In this document: piece by piece, positions 50,505 through 63,700 of the stretch
How positions within the stretch are numbered: the stretch's first letter is position 1
Layout: the number at the start of each line of letters is the position of its first letter
Assembly (NCBI GenBank): GCA_003344405.1
Contig: NOWV01000095.1
Span: forward strand, 225,674 to 289,673
Direction: 5' to 3'
Length of the DNA: 64,000 bases
DNA from: Trichoplax sp. H2
Taxonomy: Eukaryota; Placozoa; Uniplacotomia; Trichoplacea
Position numbers and translations under genes: made by a program
The notes under the pieces: model-generated
What the model was told of the DNA's origin: nothing
What the model saw: only the letters and a program-made list of their open reading frames with translations
The model's database searches: none

Positions 50505-53477
50505 ATCATTGTTGTAATGGAAGTTATTTTTCATTTATTACCAGATGAACAAGATAGAAGAAGTAAAAATTCCATTGTAAGAAGCAATTCTTGGTAGTTC
50601 CTAAACAAAAATGATACTACTACTATCAATGGTTGACGTATAATACTTAGGAAAAGTTTTCATTTATTTAATTTTGATATTTACTATTATTCTGCACTCA
50701 ATATGACTGTAACTCGTACATACTTAGTAATAATATTAGGTTGCCTTTAATGTAATCATATTCTCTTTTTCATATCATGTTGGGTATTCTTTTCGATTAA
50801 TTAGATTAATGTTCAATGCAAATTCCCCAAATTTCTTGCCGATAGCATTATCATCAACACTGTTTCCTTCGGTACCGATGATATTTACTATTCTATAACC
50901 TTTCTAATACTATTTCATAATAATAAATATTCATATTTAGCTCTTAATCATTGTAGTGATGCACCTCATATTCGATTTCACCGATAGCTATGTTTAAAGT
51001 AGCTTAGAAGAAGGTTGATTATTAATGTAGTGTATTTAGAATATACTGTAACTATATTCTACTCTTAAATATAGACATGTTGTATTGCTCTTATATTTAG
51101 ACATATCTGCAGTCCGCTTACTTCACATTCATATATAGGCTACTGTATTTAGTTATTACAGTACTCGCTGTTTGCTACAATCATCAAATATGTTGTAACC
51201 TGTTATGGTATATGTTGTATCTAAATCTACAATCCTATTCTTTGCATGCATTCTATCTTTAAGCTATAAACGTCGCCGTTTTCCACCTCAGAAATCGTTA
51301 GTTTCCTGGTTAGTCTTCGCAGGTTACTCACGACAGCTTGCACGCTGGTCTACCGTAACTACCTCACTGTACTTACTTAACTACTTAAAATAAAGTATAA
51401 GTTTTATACAACTTTTGGTGTACTAAATGTAAATGGCAACTAAATCTCAATCCTCCGAGATATCGAACCCTACATCACAAGTAATATTATTCATTACAGA
51501 CTATTGGTAGTATACTCTTATCAAAATACAAGGCCAAGTCTGGGTGAATAGCTATAGAAAAATTGTGAAGATGCTTGACCCTTTACATTCTAGGATATTA
51601 ATAAATAAGTAAATACATCTTAAGTAAACAGATTCAAACAATGGCAACATTGATTGCTCACATGAAGATAAGTGTTGCATTCGTTTATATTATTCTAATT
51701 GTTAGCCATTTTTTTTGTGGTAAATTGATTGATTTTAAACTATATGGGAGATGCAAATAAGAGGCTCGTAATTGGTTCGAGTTCATTGTTAATAATTCAA
51801 TATTACTTGACTGTTCTATAACCCGGCAGTAAATGTTTTTATATTCTGTCTTAACTTTGACAATTATTTTGTGATAATTAGGGTTTTAGATAGATCAAGG
51901 AGTTGGATATTTTCATTTCAATAACAGGTTAAGTTCCTTAATATGACCTGTTATTGTTTTGTAATTTTTATATGGTAGAATTTTTTTTTTTATTCGATAT
52001 TTATGGAGCAGTTTAAATTTTTATAGTGTTTTGCATTTTGATTGTAGTTGTGTAAAAATAAGTGTTGCAATTGCGTTAAAGTTTTAGCGAGCAATATTGA
52101 GTACCGTTACACAAATACGAATTTAATTGCCGATATACTTATGAACCATTTACTTTTAGTCACTATATTTGATAACATTGACCTATAAGTTTACATAGGT
52201 TACTTTTTACTTTTTTGCTACGAAATAATATTCGTAGATAAATACTTATCATATTTCAATAAAGATCGTAAATTGGGTGGGTAATAGTTGATAATAACAT
52301 TTTTTTGATACTTACATTCTGGTATAGCCAACTGCTTAGGCCTATAATGTTCATTAACCGACACCTAGTAATTAATACGTATGCAAATTTAACACTAAAT
52401 GGTATATTTTCAAAGAAAGTTTCAGATCAATTTCGCCTAAGGAGACGAATAGTTTATTGACATCCCACAACGAAAGAGGAGATCTTCGGCATTTACTGCT
52501 GTATTGCAAGACAGATGTTGGAAGGACTCGCCTGTCAGCAGGCTTGTAATGAGTAATTCCTATTCTGGAATTTTAAGGTCCAGCTTATAAATTTAACAGA
52601 AACAGATTCTGTTTGTTAATTTTTTGTAATTAATTAATTAATTATCAATTTTTATTTATTTAATTTCCAATTGCTTCATAAGAAATCAGCTAGAACTTGG
52701 ATAAACCAATAGCAAGTGATAATAGTAGGCATTTAAAATTGATTATATATAAACAATCACAAAATATTCGATAAAAGGATCATTTAAGCAACGAAAATTT
52801 GTTTCAGGACTGTTAAGGCCAGGGATAATCAATGTTCTGTAGTGTAATACACTTACATGCCAAGTTCGTAAATATATTTTGAAAAATATGCTTAGCATTT
52901 GTGATACGATATTAAAGTCAAATATGCTTGAAATTTTATTAAATTCAGGGATCACATTTTCTATCAACGATGTATACTGAGTAATAATGAATAGCTATTT
53001 ATTATTAAGGTTTGCAATCCATAAAAAGGAATCTGAATTACTAGAATAAAACATTCTCTACTACGGAATAAATGCGCGAGCACCGCTTTTAACCTTAAAA
53101 ATATTATTTACCATGACTCCGTCTGTGGGAGAAGAAGCTACTTTTAGTCTTCTAAGAAGAACTATAGAAAAATAGCAAAAACAGCCCAGATAATCAAGTT
53201 ATTCAAATCTCCATCAACAATTCCGTAAAATGTAAACAAAAGACAATCAAATACTCCTTTAAAATATTCTACGCTGAAACTAAGATTCGTATTAGCATAT
53301 GAAGAAACAGAACTATGCATGACTGTCATTTACCGCTTTTTATGTGCACAGTGCGATAAACATATGTACAATATTTCATTATACCAGCCATCATTGTAAT
53401 TCCTTTTTTGAGGACGGCGACTATTCTACGTCACATGGCGCTTTAACTCATATTAACTTTGTACTTTTGTGATAAAA
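50505..53477. other. intergenic between the two receptor genes
   Basis: AT-rich, probably starting with the 3' UTR of gene 1. A hairpin with 10-bp arms (AATAACAGGT/ACCTGTTATT) lies near 51924-51957. The segment 52430-52550 is less AT-rich than its surroundings and could be a terminal exon or relic, discussed among the findings. No other gene is supported. Confidence 0.45.
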
Positions 53478-54025
53478 TCTGATCACGAAAATTCCAAAGT
53501 TGTAGAAAATTAGAAGAACTTTATTAGATCTAATACAAAGACTAACCACACACAAATCTACTCTAGCCAAATATAACTACTGAAAGAATTTTAGAAAGAA
53601 TAATCAGATAATCAAATGTCTCCTGTTTTTATACTCCCAGTAGCCTGCGCAGCTAGAATCATCATAACAGCATTCTACCATATTTTACACATATGTAGCT
53701 TATTATTAGTCACAATATTTTACAGCGAACCATCAGTAATCCAATATGGAAATGATTGCAGTATTTTCGTAGATATTATTCCTACCAGTCAAAGTAAAAT
53801 GAACTAAGCATATCCTGATACATGATTTACAATTCTATTTCTACCTCTAACGTTATTAGTGGCTCAACATCTTACTGTATATAAACATCTGTGCTCTAGC
53901 ATAGAGTTTATCCTTACAGTCTATAATTATGGGCTACTAAATATATCATAAGACAAATATAGAAACCACACTACCGTACTTCAACCTAAACATGGCTAAT
54001 GGCCTACAATCACAATACTAAGTTA
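53478..54025 (+). mobile_element. family B element, copy 2 (intergenic)
   Basis: Aligns with 43930-44485 from CTGATCACGAAAATTCCAAA through AATACTAAGTTAC. The internal frame 53616-53807 (63 codons) aligns with 44073-44261 (62 codons), sharing FYxILH, LVTxFY and YSI/CSI-type motifs. It lies 0.8 kb upstream of the paralog's start codon. Confidence 0.7.
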
Positions 54026-54798
54026 CTTTACAACTTTACATAAAATTTATGATAACATGCACATTTTTTCTATGCTATGAAATTTATTGCATTAAGAGTC
54101 ACCATTATCTTCAGAAATGAATAATTTCAAGTGTAAAACGTCATAAAAACATATGTTGCCTTATAAATATTTATATCGTTTATGAAATTATTACGTACCT
54201 GGCTGCGATTCTATAAACCTTGTGGAGTATTTGCAATACGTGGCAGTAAATCAATTATCTTTTGTCAAATTATTCTGATAGTAAAGTACAGTATTTTGTT
54301 TGAAATTGTTATTTCAATCTGTTATAATAATTATTAATTAGGAATAATATCTATTTTGCGATATCCATAACAATTAATTCGAAAGCTGTGCACGTATTGT
54401 GTTGACTTAATTTTATTTTTCTGGATCATTAACATCGATTATAAGAACGAGCTATTGTATAGCGTTCTATTAGTTTTTCACTACAGCGCCTCTTTGTTTC
54501 TCATTTGATTCTTTAATTAGGATTTGAGGTCAAAAATGATACTATAATGATTGAAGTATATCCGCTAGATTAAAATTAATTTAATTATGAATAACATTAT
54601 TATTATCTAGAAATTTCGCAAGATCATGCAAATTCTTTGGCTGATAAATTTCTGCATAATTTATCCTTACAAATTTTACAAGTTCTTTCTTATGATAAAC
54701 TATTGCCTTTTCTTTAATATCCACTTCGCGTTAAAGCAGTTAGTAAACGAACCTGCAATAGATAGCTTTACGAACTTATCACGAATAGCTGGTCAATT

Positions 54799-57700
54799 AT
54801 GAAACTCTTCGTCATCTTATTTTGGTCAAATGTTTTCTTTGACTCCATACTACTGGTGTCAGGTAGGAATGTATTCTATTGGAATCAAATCTAATGTTCA
54901 CAGCTAAAAATCTACAGTATGTCAGGAACATACTATAATTATAAGTAGCGAGGGATGCTATGGGAAAGCTTAATAAAATAGTAAATCTGATAAGAAATCT
55001 TAATCTTTACACCATTCCACGAGTAAAATTTATCGCTCCTACTTAAAGGTGATAAGGTAGTGAATTGGTGAGATTTTCTTTATTTTTGATATCAATTCAA
55101 GTAAATCCAATAGTTTATTATTTTTAAAACAGCCTTGCAAAAGGAAAGCGTAATTTACGATCTAAAAGTTGAGCCCCTAAACCATGTACCAAATGCCTAA
55201 TATCAGTATTATCGAGAAAAACATTTCTTCTGCTAATTCATGACATAAAAACTTGAACGTCTTGTATTTTACGTTAAAAGTTTGAGAAGTTTCCTTATTT
55301 TACGGTATACTACGTTTTTATTCACTTAGCCACAGTTATTAGTCGTGTGCTATTGTAATTATAATGTTTATGGTCTTCTAATAAAATCAGATAGTGCATT
55401 AATATTAACTTTCTAACCAAAGACAGCAATATTTACAGATATATGAGCAGATATTCTATAACTATTACAAGATGACAGGATAAGGAAATATCCTTTTGCA
55501 GAGTATTCTTGTCATAATGTACAATTTAAAATAATGCAGTTACAATTACCGTATTCCTATAAACAAATAATTTTGACTGCTATATTCGTATATTTATCAA
55601 TTCATTTCCACTGTATAATAATAAATCGAGGATACTAGTCCTACGCTCCGTCACGATGCTGACAGATCTTGCGCTCAAAACTGTTGTCAACAGCGTAGCT
55701 CTATGTACTCCTACAATCTGTCGTGCTGCTAATAGAACATAGGGCCACAAGATCATACTCATAACTTTAAATAACAGTTGATAGATAATTATAATAGCTG
55801 GGTCAAATGTGAACTTGATACAATAGCATTATTTAAAATAACAGAGTGTGCCTTCTATATAACTAATTTATTCAACGAAAAATACACTATACCATCGACC
55901 AGGACAATAAATTTTATTAACATGCTTGATTCAGTGCGGGTATTAAGATTCTATCATCTCATTACTTTTACGATGCAAAATATCTACTAGTATAGGTCAC
56001 AAATATATAGGATACACGTGTACGTATATGTTACAGGGTCATACACAGTATTGTTGAGATTAGAGTAAAAATATCTACGTGATTGTAACTTACTTATTAT
56101 AGATTGTAGATTATCGTGGAAATATTCCGTGATAGGACATATTGTAATCTGATTATTTTGTATTAGTAATTAGATGCCTATGTTCGGGAATACTGTTGCC
56201 TTCTTTAGGTAGTAGTAGGTAAAATTAGTTTTGGATTCATTGGAAGTCTTCGAAATTAAGACTACACTAGTACAAATTCACGTCGCATTGCTGAGGGTTT
56301 ACGATAATGTACCCATTTGTTAATAATTAACTGATAGTATTACCATTCGACATTATATATAACCCGGTAATAGCCAGGCACTGCTATATTTACAGATATG
56401 CTTCTAGAATACTACTTTTCAATAATGCATTCTCGGATAAAATGCTATATAAAGATTAGTTAATGGTCCAAAGCACATTATGATAACTAATGTACGGCGA
56501 TGGACATACCAAGTTAAGATTAGCAGGTGCTGCAAGATATCTACAGTTCGGTACCATGTCCTTAGTACTGTGGTCAACTCTATACCAATCATTATAATGT
56601 GTCTAAGGATTGCTTGAGTACGCAAGCAAAGCTTGCTTTGTCGATAACAACCTGTTATGTTCTTCAATAATAAGTTCACTCCGTGAGTAAGATTGATATC
56701 CGCATTTTATTATTAGTTGATCGGTATTTATAGCTACACGAGGTTACACCTCTTTATTTATGCCTTTATGGTTAAGATATGGTATTTAATCTATTACTAC
56801 CTATATATACAACACAACCGTTATAAGAAAATGTAACTCTATAAAGATTCTATGTTTATTCAATTTTCATCAGAGTATTAAATCAGATCAAAATTCAAAG
56901 GCCCAGTGGCCACCCTTAGCGACATAACGAATACTATTTTAAAAATCAGTACTCTGCAGAAATTACTAGCTTAGAGCTATTCGTTTTACATGAAGAAATC
57001 TTGAGGTAAAAAGTACTGTAAGAATCTTATACTGACCTATTGAAATGAACCCATAATCAAAGTCATCTAACAGTAGTATAAATACCCCGCGTTGCTCGGG
57101 TGGGTGGGATTAACTAGGATGCCTGAAATATTGTAGGAGAGTACGTATATAAATGCAGTTTACAGTGTAGTAAAGTTAGTTCTTAACCCTTAAGATTAGC
57201 GTTTGACTTAATTTGTAACTTAACTTAGTATTAGGATTGTAGACTATTAGCTATGTTTAGTATGATGTATGGTAGCATGATTTCTATACAGTATTTAGTA
57301 GCTTATGACTATAGACTGTAGTGGGAGATGTTATGCTACTGTACAGATGACTATATATAGTAGGATGCCAAGTTACTATTGGGGTTGAAGGTAAAAATAA
57401 AGCTATAAATTATACATTAAGATATACAGTAGTTATTTCATCGTATCCTGACTGGTAGAAATTATGTCTCATGAGTGCTTTTGTAGTTACTATATTGGAT
57501 TAACGATGATCCGCTGTAGAACGTTGTTACTAGTAGTAATCTGAAGATGTGTAAAATATGGTAGAATGTTGCTATACCAATTTTAGTTGCCAATGCTATG
57601 AAGAGCACGTATATAAGCTGGCAACTAAGATTATTCTAGTTGTTTTTTCCAGAAGTATTTAGTAGTTGCATTCGGCTAGAGTAGAGCAGTGTATATACAT

Positions 57701-60700
57701 TATCTTTTCGTAAGATCTAATAAAGTTCCAATTTTCTACAAATTTTGGATTTTCACGATCGGTTATGTCTCAGTAATATACGAGGCTTCTAAACTTTATC
57801 TTGCCTGCTAGTAAAGGGAAAGTTTTCCTGATAGAGTAGATATTGTTCACTGATACGTGGTTTAGGAAATCTACACACTGATTATACACATTACATTATC
57901 TTGTTGCAAAGCTGTTTCGTAACATTATATGCAGCGCAATGATGACAAATTTATTATATTATAAACTACATTATAATAATCGCAATATTTGATACAATTT
58001 AAGCTGTAGTAATGATAATTTAAGTTGCAGATCTATCATTTAAAAATAAGCATTGATTTATATTATACCGACTGATCTGTTATTGTTAAGATTAATTTAA
58101 TTCCTTGAGACCATAAAACTTTCTCGTAGATAGCCTTGCGTGTGACCTGATGCTTTCCGTTGTTTCGTGCGTATTAGCTATAATCACTAGCTAGCAATGA
58201 AGAGAATTTTTTGCGCAATAAATGGCTTCGAATAGTTTGAAATACCTGCACGACTTATGATAACGTATAGCTGAACATGAGTGAAGATCGTCAGTTGACA
58301 GATATAATAGTGCGCAAAAAATATGAAGTAACTCTGATTTTAGGGGTTTAAACCTGACTAAACCTGAATTAAGTAGAATAAAAACTTTGATTTCACAACG
58401 AAGATCATGCTGTATATAAAGCGTTATATACAAAAATATAGCTAAAATATTTTAGAAGTTTTAACTTTTCTTGCTGTATCTCATAATTATAATAGCTTTA
58501 CAATGTCCTCAAACTTGCCAATGCTCAAGTATTTCTACAATGCAATGTCAAAATCCCCTAATGAGCACTTTTCCTGTGTTTGAGGCAGATTTGGTCAACA
58601 TAACAAAATTGTACGTATAATGCCAATAGTTCTTCTGCATAAAGCTTAATAATCAATATAGGTATTGAACATTGGTCGGAATTTTGTATCAAAGTTTACT
58701 TTATATAAAATCATGTCATTGCAATAAATATTGTAATTATATTTCAAAGTATACAATTTAATTTTCATTATTATTCCTATAAATACGGCCATCAAATTCT
58801 GGAAATAGATATATTTTCGGTACAGGCATCCGACATATATACAAAAACAATTTGTTCCATTATTTAAAACTGACATCACTGTAAGTCAAAAATGTTGTAC
58901 TATCTGTTATAAAAATCAAATTAGCATACTGCTTAAGATATGTGCAACATACCGGTAATAATTAAATTTAATAAGTTATAGATTAAAGACAAAGGATATA
59001 CTCTACTAAATCTCTGAAGCAACATTTACTGCTTGACTTAGATATTTATATAATAACAAGATAGCAAGTATTGAAGATGGAGCGTTTTCAAATTTAAATA
59101 TATTACGAACATTGTAAGTAACTCTTTGACTAAACCAGGAATCAGCTATAATAAAAGTTATTTTTTTTATAAAAAATAAATCACATTTTAATTATAGTGA
59201 TGCATCCGTGGAGTTTATTGCTGTTTTGAATTTACAGGTTGTATATTTACATAATTATTTTAATTAATTTGAAATTGATTAACGCTGTAGGTCTTTGTTT
59301 GGGAATCAACTGATGGTCTTAAATTCTTCTAAAACATTTACGGGCTTGACAAATTTGGAATATTTGTAAGTTAGATAGAAATGAACTTAAATATAGAACC
59401 AATTCGTTTATCAAACCATTATGGAAGTATCTGAATCGAATAAGAATCACTAGCTTACTTTTTACTAGCAATTTTAATTCTAATTAAAGGTTTCCTTTCT
59501 GCTTCGGATATTTACAAAGATTATTAAATTTTATAATTGGAGCGTAAAATAAAATATTCTTCTATTACATATTATCTTTAAAATAAGAGATTTGTATCAG
59601 AAGCACCGCATTCATAGCTGATACTACTACTACTTAGATCATTATGGGATCTAGAATTGGTTTATTCGGTACCACTTATAAATGTTTATATCGTAATTTA
59701 GAGTTAATTTAATTTCCATAGATATTTGCGAAGTAATAAAATACAAATCATCGAAGGCGACATATTCGCAAGCTTGAATAATTTACAAAAGTTGTAAGTT
59801 TTGGTGATATTAAATAAAGATATGGTGAGAATGAATATTTATTGTAAGGAAATGCAGCGAGTTTATACCGTTATGCCCTATATACAACTAGTAATAGAAG
59901 ATGATATGGTATTTATATATGCTAATAGAATTATGAGTTAAAATAAAATGTAGATTATATAAATTTCATTTGATTAATTATAAAATGGAGTCTGTATTGT
60001 ATTTCATTATATTACTTAATGCAAATGGTACCTTCCTTGACTAATTTACGCTGATTAGACATGTAGTTGTTTAGAAAAGTTATATATAGTTAGCGTTATT
60101 GATTAAAGACATCAACTATCGTATGGACTATAATTAGTTGTTTTATTAAGATAAATGTATCTACTAGTTCGATGCCACAGGCGGGATTAGTTGACATAGA
60201 CACGAAGGAATACTAAATTAGAATAATGTAAAAGTATACAAGCACACGGTATATTCGTATTTATCGATTTTATGAAGCCTAAATTAAGACTTGTGTCAAC
60301 CGTAATTGCATTACAAGAAATCTTACTATGCAAACTTTCTCTACCTGTATTTTATAACTACTGTATAACACTAACAGTAACCGTTATATAGGGCGTTTCT
60401 ACTCAAATAACTTCATTAAATTTAGTAGTCAATTCCGTAATCGTCTATCGTAGCAAAGTCTACAGTACACAAACGCAGTAATGGGAGATACGTAAAAAAG
60501 ATAATCAATATATTTTTCTCTCTCTCTTTTTGGCTATTTACCATATGTTGGTATGCTTTCAAAAATTTACAAATAGACTACAGTAACATTTAATTATCAC
60601 AAGAACTCAACGTAAAATATCCATTATCGCTAAATTTTAATGCTAAATATCAATTATTGCAATATCTTAGTACAAGATATCCTTTAATTATTACTATAAC

Positions 60701-63700
60701 TTTTGTCACAATGTGAAAATTGGACTCGAATTAGATTAGTATCTGGAGATCTAAGTTCGTAAAATTTTAACTTTATTTCTAAAAGTGATCCTCATTATAT
60801 ACATCACTGACTACACATAAACAAATCATTATCGATAATATCAGTCTTAACTTAGAAATAAAGAGGTTGATAAACGCAAAAACATATGCTCTTAGATAAA
60901 TCTAATTCAGCATCACCTCTCATCTAAACCAACTATTCACACCATTGATATTACACTTTTCGTTACAAAAAACTAGTGAACACTTTATACTAAATTTAGG
61001 GTTTTAATCAAACAAACTGGCTATATACTTGTATGTAAGCTTTCTAAACACCTACATGTCTAACTATAATAATCTAACCTAAGAAAGCCCTGTTTACGAT
61101 ACATAATTTTACAAAATACGAATAATTTAATGCAAAATATTAATTGGCATATGTCACAAACCAACTTCGTGACAAAGATAACTTAAAAAAAATCTCTAAA
61201 TTACTATAGTCTCTGGGATTCAGCATCCCTTAACTACCTCACAAGAATTTAGACGCCTTTGCTTCTACGTTAAAACAACTATATAACTCTTCTTTTATTC
61301 AACTATCTGCCGAGCTTAAATACCCTTCGGCAGCAGCTATCATGTATGAGTCACAACAGCTCATGAAATTTAGCTCATATTGGATAGCCAAGTTAATACA
61401 GACATTATTCATAATTTAGACATGTACTGAATGATTCTAGATAATTAGACTACAGTATGTCCACACGCAGAATTATTTATAGTATCATCTATAATTGAAT
61501 ATCTTCAGGATATTCATCACAAGCGTTACAAGACATAACACTGTAATCAATTGATATTAGTTACCTTATGAGAACTCTTACTATAGTACAGCATAATTTA
61601 CTATAATAAAATAATAATTACTGTAGTTCTTACTGTAAGTCATTATTAGTTATCACCATATATAAATATGAAACACCGCATTTAGCCATTTACTCTTCAC
61701 TGTGGTTTATACAGTGACAACATAATATTTTAATGTAAGATATCCATTATCACCGTACTTTAACATAATCCAATTCTATTTTCTCGCCTTTAGTATTATG
61801 ATATTATGACAGCGGAATATGCATTAGATTATGAGAAACTCTTTGAGAAATAAAGCCAGCTAGAAGAATTAGCACTGCAGAGATTTTTTAAGTTTCCTAA
61901 TTTGAAATAATTATTTATGACAACTCTGCATCAATTTAAGAAATTATAACTTGACTAATTTATATGAAAGCCCATATACTCTACTGCTTGATTATTTCGA
62001 TAATCTATTTAGATTACTTATTATTCACAATTGGTGCAGGTATTTGAATGAAAATATGTTGAAGTCTTTAAGTTCTCCCAGAATCTTTCATGGGCTAAAA
62101 AGCTTGAAGAATTTGTAAGTAAGATATTCATCAAATGAACAAGATCGTGAAGACTCAATTAATCTCATCTGAATAAATTTAACACAAAACATGGCTATAA
62201 CTGAATGGCTATTCTAAATATTCGCTAATTATTTCATTTGCTTTAACATATTATTTATTTCGAGATATAATATCAAAGGGTGAATACTTTATCGATAATA
62301 ATCAGTAGTAATTAAAATGGAGAATTTAAGAAATTGATAACTTTAATAGTGCTGCTAATTCCAATCCCTTTATAATCTAAAATCTTAATAGATTTTAGAT
62401 TAGAATACCGCAGATTGAAGGTATTATCTTCATTCAATCAGATATTTGCATAAAAATTACATCGAAAAAATTGAAAATGGAACATTTGCAAGCTTGCAAA
62501 GCCTATCGAAACTGTAAGTCTTTATAAAGGGCATATTGACTACTGATATTTTATCAGCTCAGTTTACGGATATGACATCAGATATGTTGTAACAGGCATC
62601 GATTTATAGATACTGGCATAATGAGTTGAGAATATAATTTCAACTCTGTAATTGTCATTACCAACTAATCAAAATTAGTGCATACCGCAATGCCACTAGG
62701 CAATCTACTATACTGGAGTATATCTTCTATGGTAAACTTCCTAATCGATTGATATTCGTAGTCAATAAATTAAGTCTTCAGCTTGAAACAAAATCACAAA
62801 TCTAATCCATTAACCATATCAGCAAGCATTTAAATAGATATTTTAAGCGTATAGCAGGTTTGACTACTCATAACCTCGTAGGGCTGCAATATAACAATTT
62901 TTAGGTGATATTTAACTCAAGTATTCCCTTCAGGACTTCTGTGGACTCTAGTATAGTCCTGTTAAATAAACAATTAATATGTGAAATATCCTAGATTACC
63001 CGTACTTTTTATCTAATACATTTAGCATTAGACTTTTAATCAAGAACATTTAAAATTTATGTCTAAGTTTACCAATCAGGTTCATAATACTTCAGAAAAT
63101 AAGAATAATATCTGCTTTTAAATTATTCGATTTGACTTATTTCTAAAGCTGTACTTAAAATGCATTTTCAAATCTTATGAAAGTAATGGCTTGCAAAGTT
63201 CTAGACTTCAATATCAAATTTGTAATAAACAGTTCACGCAGTAGATTGAATAAAATCTTGCTAATCAGTAATTTGATGCTCATTCTTGAAGACGTATATA
63301 GATTATGTCAAATGTAATTGTCGTAGGTAATCGAATAAATTAAAGTAAAGTGTATTGAAATTGTACTATACATAAAATATGGTATTGTATAAACATTATA
63401 AAGGTCTACCTTTATTTATTTAGGTATCTATACGAAAATAAAATAGAAAAGATTGCAGATGGAACTTTTACGCAACTGTCTAAACTGTATCAAATGTAAA
63501 TATTGAATTCTAGAAATCGCGGATATTAATTTAGGCCGTATCTATTTCATCATCTTAACTTTAGAATCTCTATTGATTTTTACATTGTCTTGTGTCAACA
63601 ACTATTATAGATCGTTACACAAAAATTCGTTAACCTCATTAAGTCCTGGAATGTTTCAAGGGTTACAAAATTTGCGTTACTTGTAAGCTACTATATAGAT

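Noticed and set aside
51205-51393. 62-codon open frame downstream of gene 1
   Set aside because: No homology or splice support. Its composition is slightly unusual (RRRFPPQ), but nothing more can be said.
55580-55762. Minus-strand 60-codon frame in a less AT-rich patch
   Set aside because: It could be a transposon relic, but no transposase or reverse-transcriptase motif is visible in the short stretch.
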